This document shows, piece after piece, positions 16,802 through 24,731 of a stretch of DNA of 54,620 bases (position 1 is its first letter; each line of letters opens with the position of its first letter). A program made the position numbers and the translations under genes. The notes under the pieces are model-generated. The model searched no databases. It worked only from the letters and a program-made list of their open reading frames with translations, and was not told the DNA's origin. Source of the stretch: a virus; IMG/VR virus record IMGVR_UViG_3300004369_000597, positions 1 to 54,620 of that record; one strand, given 5' to 3'.

Positions 16802-16830
16802 ATTATGAACCCAATCCAACCCAAAGTCAA
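16802..16830 (-). promoter_or_regulatory. Sigma70-type early promoter (TTGACT-17-CATAAT)
   Basis: Minus strand: AAAAAAGGCTTGACT with -35 at 16830-16825, 17 bp, CATAAT at 16807-16802. Belongs to the same promoter family as those at 16425, 41486, 43325 and 43684. It would drive the 112-aa gene. Confidence 0.75.
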
Positions 16831-16877
16831 GCCTTTTTTGCCACTTTTTTGGATATTTTTCAAGTTTTTTTGGATTC

Positions 16878-16923
16878 CTAATAAAATCAATAACTTACGA
16901 TTCTAATAGAATCAATGACTTAG
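16878..16923 (-). repeat. Imperfect direct repeat upstream of an early promoter
   Basis: Two related copies on the minus strand: AAGTCATTGATTCTATTAG and AAGTTATTGATTTTATTAG. A third copy of the core (TAAGTCATTGATT) lies at 43361-43377 upstream of another promoter of the same family. It fills most of the 164-bp gap between the 112-aa gene and the copper monooxygenase genes. An operator or UP-element role is possible but untested. Confidence 0.45.
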
Positions 16924-16934
16924 AAATGTTAGTA

Positions 16935-18200
16935 TTATTCTACATTCTTCCAAGTAAATGCACCGAAGAACATTTCGTCTTCAGACATCTGGCCCCACGG
17001 TACTTCTCTTGCGGGGTCTGGATTCTTTGGATTGTCTGTACTATTATCAAACGCACCTTCTACAAATAATCGAGTACCTGCAGGAATAAACTTAGGATCT
17101 TTCCATGTGTATGAAAGTTGCCAAGCATAGTCATACCTAGGAATGTCTATTAGTTCTTCCCTTGTACCGTCAGCATAGATTGCAGTAGCTCGCATACTCT
17201 TGCCACGGAAATGCATGTGTGGTAAGAAAGTGTGTAGTCTAATATCATTCTTTAGTGTAATCTCTGCTGTCTGTACAAAGTTAGGATCAAAGGGTGGAAT
17301 CGGCGTCCAAGTGTTAGGGAAGATACAGGCACAATCACCTGCCATTCTTTCTTCTGGTACTACGCCTTCATCGTGGAAGTATAGTCCGATTCTTGCTCTG
17401 TCAGTTCTTGCTGTACCATCAGGCGTATAGTGTAGTTGTAGATTCACGATTGAACCTGCTCGCAACAAACCACCTGTGTTCTCGTCATAGTAATCAGGAT
17501 CACCGCCAGGAACATATGCACTAATAGTAGCATAGTCCATATCGCCTTGTCCTTCGCCCTGTGCGCCTAACAAGTTACCGTTACGCTCACCTGGAATATT
17601 TACTGTGTTCAGCATGTGATGCATAACAGTAGGCTCGCTAGGCAAGAACTGTGATCCACGCAACCACTTGTCTTCCGTGAGACCAAGATCAACACTTGTG
17701 TATCTGTATGGTATCGCATTAGGACCCATTGTGCCAAATGCTGGAATCTCTTGTGGTGGTACTTCGATAATCATATCAGGCTCACCATGTACCCACTCTG
17801 AAGTAGAGTAAGTTGTTTCTGTCAGAGGATCAACATCTCCCTCAACAGGTGCGCCTGCGTCAATCCACTCTACAATAGTATCAATCTCTCTATTGCTTAG
17901 AGTTCTGTGATTGATAATTGTACCTGCGTACTTACGATCAATTTGACCTGGAGGCATACGCTTCTCAACGATAGCCTCTTTGATTGCAGGTGCAAAGCCT
18001 TGTAACATTTGATAGTTAGTCATTGCCCATGGAGCAATACCACCTTCTCTGTGACACGATTGGCATTGCTCTACAAAAATAGGCGCAACATCTCTCGCAT
18101 AGTCAATCTCATCTGCTTTTGCTGTAATAGCTACAGCACACAACAATGCTGTCCACACTGCTACTGTACTAAGCCAAAACATTTTCTTAATGCTATTCAT
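16935..18200 (-). CDS. Exported cytochrome c / copper type II (PHM-like) monooxygenase, copy 2
   Basis: 421 residues: signal peptide (about 1-29), a c-type heme domain with CQSCH at 46-50 and a likely axial Met in RMPPG (M82), then a two-part copper type II ascorbate-dependent monooxygenase fold. All ligand positions of peptidylglycine hydroxylating monooxygenase can be matched: H194-H195 and H257 for CuH; H328 and H330 (PHMH) and M410 for CuM. The protein should act in the periplasm and hydroxylate an unknown substrate, with the heme feeding electrons (inference). Its start overlaps the stop of the paralogue by one base (TAATG). Such fusions are familiar from marine gammaproteobacteria, not phages. 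Confidence 0.85.
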   Translation of the reverse strand: MNSIKKMFWLSTVAVWTALLCAVAITAKADEIDYARDVAPIFVEQCQSCHREGGIAPWAMTNYQMLQGFAPAIKEAIVEKRMPPGQIDRKYAGTIINHRTLSNREIDTIVEWIDAGAPVEGDVDPLTETTYSTSEWVHGEPDMIIEVPPQEIPAFGTMGPNAIPYRYTSVDLGLTEDKWLRGSQFLPSEPTVMHHMLNTVNIPGERNGNLLGAQGEGQGDMDYATISAYVPGGDPDYYDENTGGLLRAGSIVNLQLHYTPDGTARTDRARIGLYFHDEGVVPEERMAGDCACIFPNTWTPIPPFDPNFVQTAEITLKNDIRLHTFLPHMHFRGKSMRATAIYADGTREELIDIPRYDYAWQLSYTWKDPKFIPAGTRLFVEGAFDNSTDNPKNPDPAREVPWGQMSEDEMFFGAFTWKNVE

Positions 18201-19474
18201 TAGTCATCTCCCATAATACTTCTTTGTGCTTTCAATTGTTCAAACCCTTCATCATCCAAATGTGTAAATGCTAACCAAGCGTGAGTCATCTCATCGCCTG
18301 TTCTTGAACCACCCATTACCCACATATCAGGATCAGGGTTGTTGGGATTGTCAGCAGTGTTGTCATACCATTGCTTGAGAATAATAACCGCACCTGTTGG
18401 CAGTAATGGTGCTACTTCAGGCGAATACAAGTGGCTATGATGCCATGTTGCACTCCATTTAGAAATTTGACTTATTGCTTCTGTACGACCAGTTTCAGGA
18501 TAAAAGATTTCCAAACTTGCCGCATTCATACGCAAATGACCATGTGGTTGGAAGCTGTCCAGTCTAACAGGATGGTCGAAACTGTGAAACCCCTGGGTCA
18601 TCGCATATCCATTGGGTGGGATAGCTAAATCGTCCTGATTGCCAAGGCGATACAAACTCAAGTCTTGTTTGTATTTTAATTGTTTGCTTTCCTCTTCGGT
18701 GTACAACCAAAGACCAATCTCTACCACATTGTCTTTGATAACAGAACCTGGGGCCATTGCTCCAAGACCACCCGGGAACATGTGGATATCCCAACTGATT
18801 TGTGCGTTTGCTGGAAGTGTGCGACAAACTCCTTCTGGTACAATCTCTCCCCACTTTCCCATAGCGTACTCAGTGAGCATGCCTTCACGCCCTTCTGCGG
18901 TAATAATAGTAGAGTTGGCGTGATGTACTACTGACTTAGCTTCGCCACGTGGCTTTACTTGTACTGCTTTGATACATCTGTCTTCGCTGAGACCGCTTGG
19001 TACTAGATGCTTGTGCCATAGATCATTACCATTTGCAGGAATGTCGATGGCTACACTTGGAATGATTGCGTCTGGTGCACCGAAGTCGCCTTCAAAGTTC
19101 CACGCCTCTGGATCTCTCATCTTTGGCGCTTGTACTACTGTGTCAGGATCGCCGTAAATAGAACCGCTGTTGACCCATGCTACTACTGTGTCAATGTCTT
19201 CTTGTGCTAGTCGCCAATCACCCTGTAGGTCTTGTATGCCTATACCGTGATCGTAAGCATAAGGGGGCATCTCTCTACTTGCTACTTTCATAGCAATCAG
19301 TGGTGCCCATGGACGCACTTGCTCGTAAGTTTCAAAACTCATTGGACCGATACCACCTGCACGGTGACATACTACACAATTGTTGTTGATTATATCTGCT
19401 ACTTCGGATGTATATGTTTGAGAATATACAATAGCAGGGAAAAGTAATACTACAAACGCAAAAAGTTTTTTCAT
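18200..19474 (-). CDS. Exported cytochrome c / copper type II (PHM-like) monooxygenase, copy 1
   Basis: 424 residues: signal peptide (about 1-19, VYSQ cleavage region), heme c motif CVVCH at 33-37 with axial Met candidate M69, then the copper monooxygenase region with H184-H185, H231, H311-G-H313 and M386 in the places of the six copper ligands. The catalytic set is therefore complete. Overall identity to copy 2 is limited but the order of motifs is the same, so they are diverged paralogues that may form a heteromer or act on related substrates (inference). A TTAAATA box and a GAGGAAA ribosome-binding site precede the ATG. The truncated gene copy at 19552-19722 lies immediately upstream. Confidence 0.85.
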   Translation of the reverse strand: MKKLFAFVVLLFPAIVYSQTYTSEVADIINNNCVVCHRAGGIGPMSFETYEQVRPWAPLIAMKVASREMPPYAYDHGIGIQDLQGDWRLAQEDIDTVVAWVNSGSIYGDPDTVVQAPKMRDPEAWNFEGDFGAPDAIIPSVAIDIPANGNDLWHKHLVPSGLSEDRCIKAVQVKPRGEAKSVVHHANSTIITAEGREGMLTEYAMGKWGEIVPEGVCRTLPANAQISWDIHMFPGGLGAMAPGSVIKDNVVEIGLWLYTEEESKQLKYKQDLSLYRLGNQDDLAIPPNGYAMTQGFHSFDHPVRLDSFQPHGHLRMNAASLEIFYPETGRTEAISQISKWSATWHHSHLYSPEVAPLLPTGAVIILKQWYDNTADNPNNPDPDMWVMGGSRTGDEMTHAWLAFTHLDDEGFEQLKAQRSIMGDD

Positions 19475-19495
19475 TTTGTTTTCCTCTAGTACTAT

Positions 19496-19502
19496 TATTT
19501 AA
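19496..19502 (-). promoter_or_regulatory. Late-like box (TTAAATA) before the monooxygenase pair
   Basis: Minus-strand CACTTAAATAATAG lies about 21 nt upstream of ATG 19474. It resembles the late-type boxes elsewhere and would make the two monooxygenase genes a late operon. The surrounding gap (19475-19551) shows nothing else clear. Confidence 0.4.
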
Positions 19503-19551
19503 GTGCTAGATAACGGTTCAAAATGAAAAAACTACGGGTTGTTACAATTTA

Positions 19552-19722
19552 TTACAATTGGTTAAATCTATGTTCGGTAATGCCGGGTAAAGCGGCAATT
19601 TGTTTTTCAACAACGCCCTTTACCCTGACATCAGATTTAGATGAAATTAGTTCTGTTTCGTAATGACTGATAAAATCAGGAATTACTGAAAGATCATGTG
19701 TGATGCGTGTGTACCAATTCAT
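19552..19722 (-). pseudogene. Truncated paralogue of the 152-aa gene at 20870-21328
   Basis: A 56-codon frame beginning MNWYTRITHDLSVIPDF and ending RFNQL then TAA. It matches residues 1-56 of the 152-aa gene at 45 of 56 positions, while the DNA differs mostly at third codon positions. It stops exactly where the parent continues, so it looks like the remnant of a homologous gene cut at its 3' side, or a short functional paralogue. It starts in an ATGA overlap with the end of the radical SAM gene. Together with the full copy it flanks that gene. Confidence 0.8.
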
Positions 19723-20870
19723 AAATTATTCAAATTCAAGTACTTACGTATGATCTGATCAGCGAACGGCCAAAGTTCTGCAAATGTGCTGGGATGGTCT
19801 TCATCTAGCAATATGACTTCTTTGGTAAAATCTTTCATAACACGAATATTGTGGTACTCTAACCGATTACTAATTTCCTTTTTTAATGCTTCTAATGTTA
19901 TTGCTGTTTTTTGATTAATATAATCTTTATATTTGGTTTGGACTATATCTATTTGTTCTATTGCCTTTTCTTTTATTTCTTTTGGATAGTTCATTAAGTC
20001 AAGGTGGGGAGGATGATCTAAGGTAGATATAAAAGAAGTATTATTGTTTGGATTAGGATCAATACTATACAACCAATCAAACACATCTACTAATGTAAAT
20101 GCACTCATAAGTGTGTAAGTAAAATGTACGCCAATCGGAGATGAAATAGATTCCTTTAATTTTTTGTAATTGGATTCAGTTAAAGACCAAGTAGCGTTGC
20201 GTCTAACATATTCAAAATGATCTCCGATGTTTTCAAAACTAACAAGCCAAGCAACTCTGTGGTCTAGTTCAACTAACTTTTTATAAACAGGTAAATCTTC
20301 AATATTTTTGACAGACAAATTAGTAACAATACCTACTCTAGTTTGATCGTCTACTAATTCTAGCAAATCAATATTTTCTCGTAATAGTAAAGGTTCACCA
20401 CCTAACATTTGAATATCATGTAATCGGGTAGTGTTGTCTTTAATATGCTGTAAAACTTCGTCTTGCCATTGAGTTTCAGAAACTTTAATATCTATACCTT
20501 TCCAAGATGCGTATGCACTACTCCATTCAGGATTGCAATAATTACATCTTAACTGACAAGTATTGTGCCATCTTATGTCTACTGATTTGGGTACAAACTT
20601 ATCTTCTTGTAGTTCATCATCAATTTCGTCATACAAATCTTTAAGGCTTTTGCCAGTGCGTTGATACTGGTCATGACAACTGGTGCAGTAATCAGAATAA
20701 CCTTTAGTAAGCATGTCCTCTCTAAGTTTTGCTAAAGGACCTGCTTTTAATAATTCTTGTAATGAGTTTTTATTAAGATTGCCAAGTGAGTTGCCACCAC
20801 AGCATACTCTTAAGTCACCGTCTGGATTTACGAATAAGCCTTCCCAAGGCGCTCGGCATTTAAATTCCAT
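19719..20870 (-). CDS. Radical SAM protein with N-terminal SPASM/Twitch region
   Basis: 383 residues from ATG 20870, which overlaps the upstream stop as TAATG; a longer frame to 20933 lacks support. N-terminal auxiliary cysteines are C5, C23, C24, C62 and C65, then the radical SAM CxxxCxxC at C105, C109, C112 (CQLRCNYC), then MLGGEPLLL. The cysteine layout is nearly the same as in the first module of the 603-aa protein at 6249-8060. It would generate a 5'-deoxyadenosyl radical to modify an unknown peptide or small molecule. It is flanked by full and truncated copies of another gene, which suggests insertion. Confidence 0.85.
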   Translation of the reverse strand: MEFKCRAPWEGLFVNPDGDLRVCCGGNSLGNLNKNSLQELLKAGPLAKLREDMLTKGYSDYCTSCHDQYQRTGKSLKDLYDEIDDELQEDKFVPKSVDIRWHNTCQLRCNYCNPEWSSAYASWKGIDIKVSETQWQDEVLQHIKDNTTRLHDIQMLGGEPLLLRENIDLLELVDDQTRVGIVTNLSVKNIEDLPVYKKLVELDHRVAWLVSFENIGDHFEYVRRNATWSLTESNYKKLKESISSPIGVHFTYTLMSAFTLVDVFDWLYSIDPNPNNNTSFISTLDHPPHLDLMNYPKEIKEKAIEQIDIVQTKYKDYINQKTAITLEALKKEISNRLEYHNIRVMKDFTKEVILLDEDHPSTFAELWPFADQIIRKYLNLNNL

Positions 20871-21328
20871 TACGATACCGTGACATCTTCCATGCCAGCA
20901 GTACGTAATCGAACAATGTGACCTAGTTGCCATTGTTTAGCATCGATACCTTTCATTATACCAAGATATCGATTACGTAACAATGCAACTTCGTTGATTA
21001 AGTATTCAAAGTCAATAACTTCTTCTTCACCGTCTACATATTTTTCTGCATCACGGCTAGTTAATGCTCTGTTGTAGGCTTCCAAATATTTTTGGAAGTG
21101 TTTTCTACGAATTTTTCTTAGTTGGATATTAAGATAGTTGAGCACCGCTTCAATCTCTTGTAATTGATTGAAACGATGCTCAGTTACTCCTGGAAGTGCT
21201 GATATTTGTTTTTCAACAATACCATATACTCTAACGTCATTTTTTGCAGAGGTTAACTCGTTTTCATAATGAGCAATAAAGTCAGGTATTACTGCAAGAT
21301 TGTGTGTGATTCTTGTATACCAGTTCAT
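20870..21328 (-). CDS. Conserved phage protein downstream of UvsX, 152 aa
   Basis: Helical protein starting MNWYTRITHNLAVIPDF, with a basic coiled-coil-like middle (NIQLRKIRRKHFQKYLEAYN) and a C-terminal helix. I recall it as a conserved small protein of marine T4-like phages found next to uvsX; no known function. A second, truncated copy of its N-terminus is at 19552-19722. It begins 3 nt after the 83-aa gene and ends in a TAATG overlap with the radical SAM gene. Confidence 0.75.
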   Translation of the reverse strand: MNWYTRITHNLAVIPDFIAHYENELTSAKNDVRVYGIVEKQISALPGVTEHRFNQLQEIEAVLNYLNIQLRKIRRKHFQKYLEAYNRALTSRDAEKYVDGEEEVIDFEYLINEVALLRNRYLGIMKGIDAKQWQLGHIVRLRTAGMEDVTVS

Positions 21329-21331
21329 AAA

Positions 21332-21583
21332 TTAGAAGTCTAATTCCTCTTCCTCATAATCGTCATCTTCATCATAATCTTCTTCATCTTCTTCTGTAGA
21401 AAAATACGAAAGTGCTTCTCTTACATCTGAATCTGCTCCAAACACCTTTTTGATTTCTCCTGGAGCATGTCCTTGAATATCAATTAAGTGATTAACTAAA
21501 AGATCAGCCGCTTCACTAGGATCACCATCTTTAATACTGGGTTTGATTAAAGCCCAAATTTCTGCTAAGTCTTGTAAATTCAT
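21332..21583 (-). CDS. Small acidic protein downstream of UvsX
   Basis: 83 residues: an N-terminal helical part (LAEIWALIKPSIKDGDPSEA) and a strongly acidic tail of Asp/Glu. Its ATGA start overlaps the end of uvsX, so it is translationally coupled. The acidic tail could mimic DNA or contact a DNA-binding partner, but this is only a compositional remark. Function unknown. Confidence 0.7.
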   Translation of the reverse strand: MNLQDLAEIWALIKPSIKDGDPSEAADLLVNHLIDIQGHAPGEIKKVFGADSDVREALSYFSTEEDEEDYDEDDDYEEEELDF

Positions 21584-22659
21584 TCAACTCCCTCTTCTGC
21601 TAGTTCTTCAACATCGATATTTATATCCTCTTGTTGAGTTTTCACAGTCGAGTATTGTGCCATGACTAAATCTAAGCATCCGTTTTCGTTTGCTTCCCAT
21701 GGCTTTCTGAATTGTTTGATTTCTGTACCGTCTTCAGCAATGTAAGTAAGACGATTGCCTTCTTTCTTTAGCAAGCCTGATTTTTCAAACAAGTCTACTA
21801 GTCCAGAATAAGGATTCATGCCTGTTTCGTAAGGAATCTTAACTTGCACACCCTCAAAAGGTTTTGCATATCTAGTCTTCATTACTTTACAACCTGCACG
21901 AATACCTCTGACATCAGAAATTTTATTTCCTGATTCGTCTTCTTTTAGTTTCATCTTTTTCATAGCAACTACAATACTTGATGCATAGATGAATCCTTGA
22001 CCACCTGAGATTTTATCATCTGGGTCAAACATATCTTGCGATGCATAAGTGTGATTAGTTGCTACTAAGCCTACGTTGTAACTACCAAACATATTGACTG
22101 AGTTACGAACAAGTGCAGTCAGTGCCTTGGGTTTACGACCCATGTCACCTTTCATGTCACCTTTATCAAACTGGTCAACGTCAGTTGGAGTCAACAACAT
22201 ACCCAATGAATCGATTACAAAAAGAACTTTAGGACGTTCTCCGTCTTCCATTGCTTTGTAATCTTTCATAAAAGTTGAAATTGTTTTAGCCACATCATCA
22301 ATCATACTCATGCTTAACTTGAGAAGTTTATCTTCACTAGTATCTACACCCAAAGCATGTAGCCATGCTTCATCAAGTGCATTCTCTGAGTCGATTAAGA
22401 CTACAAAAATACCCTGATCTTGTGCATGTTTAACAATGTTGCCTGCGGCAAAGTATGATTTGCCTGCGCCTGATTCACCTGCAAACACAGTTACCTTACC
22501 TAGAGGTACACCTTTTTGAAAGTCACCTGAGATAAGATAGTTGAGTGCATATGATCCTGTTGAGATCCAATCTGTCGGATCATTAAATCCTACTGACAGT
22601 CCCTCAATGGACTTGGTTATATCTTTTCTAAATTTAGAAACGTCAAATGGTTTAGCCAC
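21580..22659 (-). CDS. uvsX: RecA-like recombinase UvsX
   Basis: 359 residues with Walker A GESGAGKS at 61-68, a Walker B-type VLFVIDSLGMLL, and the LVATNHTYA segment typical of UvsX/RecA. It forms presynaptic filaments on single-stranded DNA for strand exchange and recombination-dependent replication. The start is GTG at 22659 with AGGAG 6 nt upstream, so the non-ATG start is well supported. The C-terminus is acidic, as in RecA-like proteins. Gene order gp32, 76-aa protein, uvsX matches marine T4-like phages. Confidence 0.95.
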   Translation of the reverse strand: MAKPFDVSKFRKDITKSIEGLSVGFNDPTDWISTGSYALNYLISGDFQKGVPLGKVTVFAGESGAGKSYFAAGNIVKHAQDQGIFVVLIDSENALDEAWLHALGVDTSEDKLLKLSMSMIDDVAKTISTFMKDYKAMEDGERPKVLFVIDSLGMLLTPTDVDQFDKGDMKGDMGRKPKALTALVRNSVNMFGSYNVGLVATNHTYASQDMFDPDDKISGGQGFIYASSIVVAMKKMKLKEDESGNKISDVRGIRAGCKVMKTRYAKPFEGVQVKIPYETGMNPYSGLVDLFEKSGLLKKEGNRLTYIAEDGTEIKQFRKPWEANENGCLDLVMAQYSTVKTQQEDINIDVEELAEEGVE

Positions 22660-22667
22660 AATATCTC

Positions 22668-22898
22668 CTATCGGTTAGTTTGCTTTAGTCTATCAGAATA
22701 ATTTAACTTGTCAAGTATTTCTGGGCATTGCTCTGCCATATGATCTAAATCATAATCGCTTGGGTAATGCCTCAGTGCTCCGCGAGCCCTGTCTCTGATA
22801 AGTGAAGGTACTCTAGGAGTTTTACCTGGATCGCAAAGTTCTTCTAATAATTTTTTGCCCTGCTTGAGAGCCCTATATCTTTCGTCTGGTAATGTCAT
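22668..22898 (-). CDS. BPSL0761-family small protein
   Basis: 76 residues starting MTLPDERYRALKQGKKLLEE, with DPGKTPRVPSLIRDRARGAL and LRHYPSDYD. This matches the pattern of the small BPSL0761 family (TxxERxRAxxQ ... TPRVPxxIRxxA ... LRHYP), which is frequent in bacteria and in marine phages between gp32 and uvsX. Function not established. It lies 8 nt before uvsX in the same direction. Confidence 0.75.
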   Translation of the reverse strand: MTLPDERYRALKQGKKLLEELCDPGKTPRVPSLIRDRARGALRHYPSDYDLDHMAEQCPEILDKLNYSDRLKQTNR

Positions 22899-22910
22899 TT
22901 CAAAAATCTC

Positions 22911-22940
22911 CTATCAAAATGGGGGAGGATAACCTCCCCC
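22911..22940 (-). terminator. Intrinsic terminator after gp32
   Basis: Minus strand GGGGGAGG-TTAT-CCTCCCCC: a perfect 8-bp GC-rich stem with a 4-nt loop, followed by ATTTTG. It starts 10 bp after the gp32 stop. The T-run is short, so some read-through to the uvsX group is plausible. Confidence 0.75.
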
Positions 22941-22949
22941 TCAAATGAC

Positions 22950-23942
22950 TTAACTAGCGTTTTGTCTTGCACGAATCATTGCTAGAATGTCTTGTGCTTT
23001 GTCGCTAGAAGGACCTGATTCAGCAGGCGCCTCTTGTGCTACAGGGGCGGCTTCAGGAGCAGCCTGTTCTGTAACTTGAGGAGCAGCCTGTGCTGGCTGG
23101 GGAGCAGGAGTAGATGATTCAGAATCATTACTATTAGTGCTTCCATCTGGTGCTTCTAGTCCATATGGACGATAGTATGCACCCCACTTGTCATTATCAT
23201 ATGGTCGACCATCTACTGATGCTTCAAACATTTCTTTAATGACACGCAGTTCAGCCTCACTTGGCTTCTTGGGTAAGAAGTCAGCCAGATTGAATAAGCC
23301 ATGTGCTTCGATTGCGGCTTGTTCAACTTCAGTTAGGGCAGATTCTTTACGTGCCCATGAAGATGTACCGTAATCAGCATAACCACCTTTTTGAGTTTTA
23401 CGAACATTAAAGTCCAAACCTCTCATAAGGTCAGTTGGCAATTCTTCAATCTCAGGATCCATCAATGAGGATTTGATGATTTGGAAGATTTGTGGTGAAA
23501 TAACAAACCTACGAATTGGGTTCGCAGGAGTAGCATCGTCACCGATAGGGTTTTGACGAACAAAACCTTGGAAGATGTAAGAACGCTTCTTCCAATATTT
23601 GTTAGCCATTTCTTTTAAAGTTTCGTCTTTGTACCAAGGACGAACTTCTGCAAGAACAGGACAGTTCTCACCAAACATTTCTACGCATGGTACTTGAACT
23701 GTTACTTGTCTTACATTAGGATCACCTTTTACTCCATTAAATGGAAGTTTGATGATTTGACGTTCAACCCAAAAGAATGAGTTGTTTGCATCTGCATCGG
23801 GTAAGAAACGCAAAGATGCTGATGCACCTTCGTCCATTTTCCAATGTGGATAAATCGCACCGTCAGATTGAGGGTAGTTATTACCTGATGCTTTGTTTTC
23901 TTGTGCCGCGAGCCGGGCACGGATGTCTGCTAGACTGGCCAT
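22950..23942 (-). CDS. 32: Single-stranded DNA-binding protein gp32
   Basis: 330 residues. N-terminal LADIRARLAAQ helix, then an OB-fold core with aromatic runs (SFFWVERQIIKLPFN, YWKKRSYIFQGFV) and a Cys pair in CVEMFGENC near the place of the T4 zinc site. A Pro/Ala/Gln-rich linker follows and the protein ends DKAQDILAMIRARQ, as in cyanophage gp32. It coats single-stranded DNA and coordinates helicase loading and UvsX. It is preceded by a consensus sigma70 promoter and a late-type box, and is followed by a terminator, consistent with high expression at more than one stage. Confidence 0.92.
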   Translation of the reverse strand: MASLADIRARLAAQENKASGNNYPQSDGAIYPHWKMDEGASASLRFLPDADANNSFFWVERQIIKLPFNGVKGDPNVRQVTVQVPCVEMFGENCPVLAEVRPWYKDETLKEMANKYWKKRSYIFQGFVRQNPIGDDATPANPIRRFVISPQIFQIIKSSLMDPEIEELPTDLMRGLDFNVRKTQKGGYADYGTSSWARKESALTEVEQAAIEAHGLFNLADFLPKKPSEAELRVIKEMFEASVDGRPYDNDKWGAYYRPYGLEAPDGSTNSNDSESSTPAPQPAQAAPQVTEQAAPEAAPVAQEAPAESGPSSDKAQDILAMIRARQNAS

Positions 23943-24046
23943 AATGTTTTCTCCTTTAATGTATGCCTAAGTTTAGTTTTATATGTGTTGTCGCAAGACC
24001 GAAGTCTCACTAGTTTAGTTTTGTTAAAAACATAACACATGAACAT

Positions 24047-24075
24047 ATTGTATGACAATAATGTTCCTATGTCAA
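24047..24075 (-). promoter_or_regulatory. Sigma70-type promoter for gp32 (TTGACA-17-TACAAT)
   Basis: Minus strand: TTGACA at 24075-24070, 17 bp, TACAAT at 24052-24047. It lies about 105 nt before the gp32 ATG, leaving a leader of roughly 98 nt in which translational autoregulation could act, as known for T4 gp32 (inference). Confidence 0.8.
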
Positions 24076-24079
24076 TAAG

Positions 24080-24086
24080 TATTTAT
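24080..24086 (-). promoter_or_regulatory. Late-like box (ATAAATA) upstream of gp32 promoter
   Basis: Minus-strand GCATAAATACTTATTGACA: the late-type box sits immediately upstream of the sigma70 -35 and would give a second start in the same direction. The rest of the 357-bp gap 23943-24299 holds these sites plus a possible leader peptide; nothing else is clear. Confidence 0.4.
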
Positions 24087-24209
24087 GCCTTATTCGCCCA
24101 TTTATTTTTTTCAGCGAAATATGCACATAAAATCCCTGTAAGTGTTTGGTTAAATAGTAGTAGAAATAGAAACCAAGTAACACAACGCACTTACAAGGAA
24201 CACAAAAGT

Positions 24210-24272
24210 ATGAACCGTATACTGTGTGCAATAATATTTATTGCAGAATTATCGATCTCAAATTTTTCCTAA
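24210..24272 (+). CDS. Possible 20-aa hydrophobic leader peptide
   Basis: Plus strand ATG 24210 to TAA 24272, MNRILCAIIFIAELSISNFS, preceded by AAGGAA about 9 nt upstream. It is hydrophobic and lies just before the holin-like gene. It may be a small membrane peptide or chance; I cannot decide from sequence alone. Confidence 0.25.
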   Translation: MNRILCAIIFIAELSISNFS

Positions 24273-24299
24273 ACCCTAAGTGCGAATAGGGAATCGACT

Positions 24300-24713
24300 A
24301 TGGAAGATATCACAGATAAAGAATATCCAAAAGATAATAACGATAAAAACATTATCCATAAAATGGATTTGGACAAGTATACAGATTTGCTATTAAAGTT
24401 AGAAGAAGCAAACGACAAAATAGCAGAAATGGAAGCCTTAACTAAAGAATTAAAAGTTGCGGCTATTGAAGCAAAACCAAAAGAAAAATTTCATTGGAGT
24501 GGTTTGTTTTTAGACGACAATCATATCAATGAAAAATCTATTATTGGATTTATATCCTTTGCTTTAATGGTAGCATTTGGTATTACAGACTTAGTAACAG
24601 GATACGCAGGTAAAAATTTAGCAATTTCTGAAACCATATATACTTCATTTGTTATTATCACATTAGGCTCATTTGGTATATCAGAAGCTGGAAAAATATT
24701 CGGCAATAGATAA
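24300..24713 (+). CDS. Holin-like two-TM membrane protein
   Basis: 137 residues: an N-terminal acidic helical region with coiled-coil character (LLKLEEANDKIAEMEALTKELK), then two membrane segments (GFISFALMVAFGITDLV and YTSFVIITLGSFGI) separated by a short loop, and a short basic end. Size and topology suit a holin or inner-membrane pore protein, but no family is certain. It is on the plus strand, opposite to its neighbours. Confidence 0.5.
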   Translation: MEDITDKEYPKDNNDKNIIHKMDLDKYTDLLLKLEEANDKIAEMEALTKELKVAAIEAKPKEKFHWSGLFLDDNHINEKSIIGFISFALMVAFGITDLVTGYAGKNLAISETIYTSFVIITLGSFGISEAGKIFGNR

Positions 24714-24731
24714 GGAATAATACAATATTTA

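Noticed and set aside
20871-20933. Longer N-terminus for the second radical SAM protein
   Set aside because: It overlaps the upstream gene in another frame and lacks the pattern of the paralogue; ATG 20870 makes a TAATG junction and places C5 in the same position as in the other radical SAM protein.
22690-22712. Promoter-like TTGACA inside the 76-aa gene upstream of uvsX
   Set aside because: No acceptable -10 box lies at 16-18 bp, so it is probably chance within coding sequence.
24039-24209. Longer plus-strand frame ahead of the 20-aa leader
   Set aside because: It runs antisense through the gp32 sigma70 and late boxes, and its composition is not protein-like; only the last 20 codons have a ribosome-binding site.
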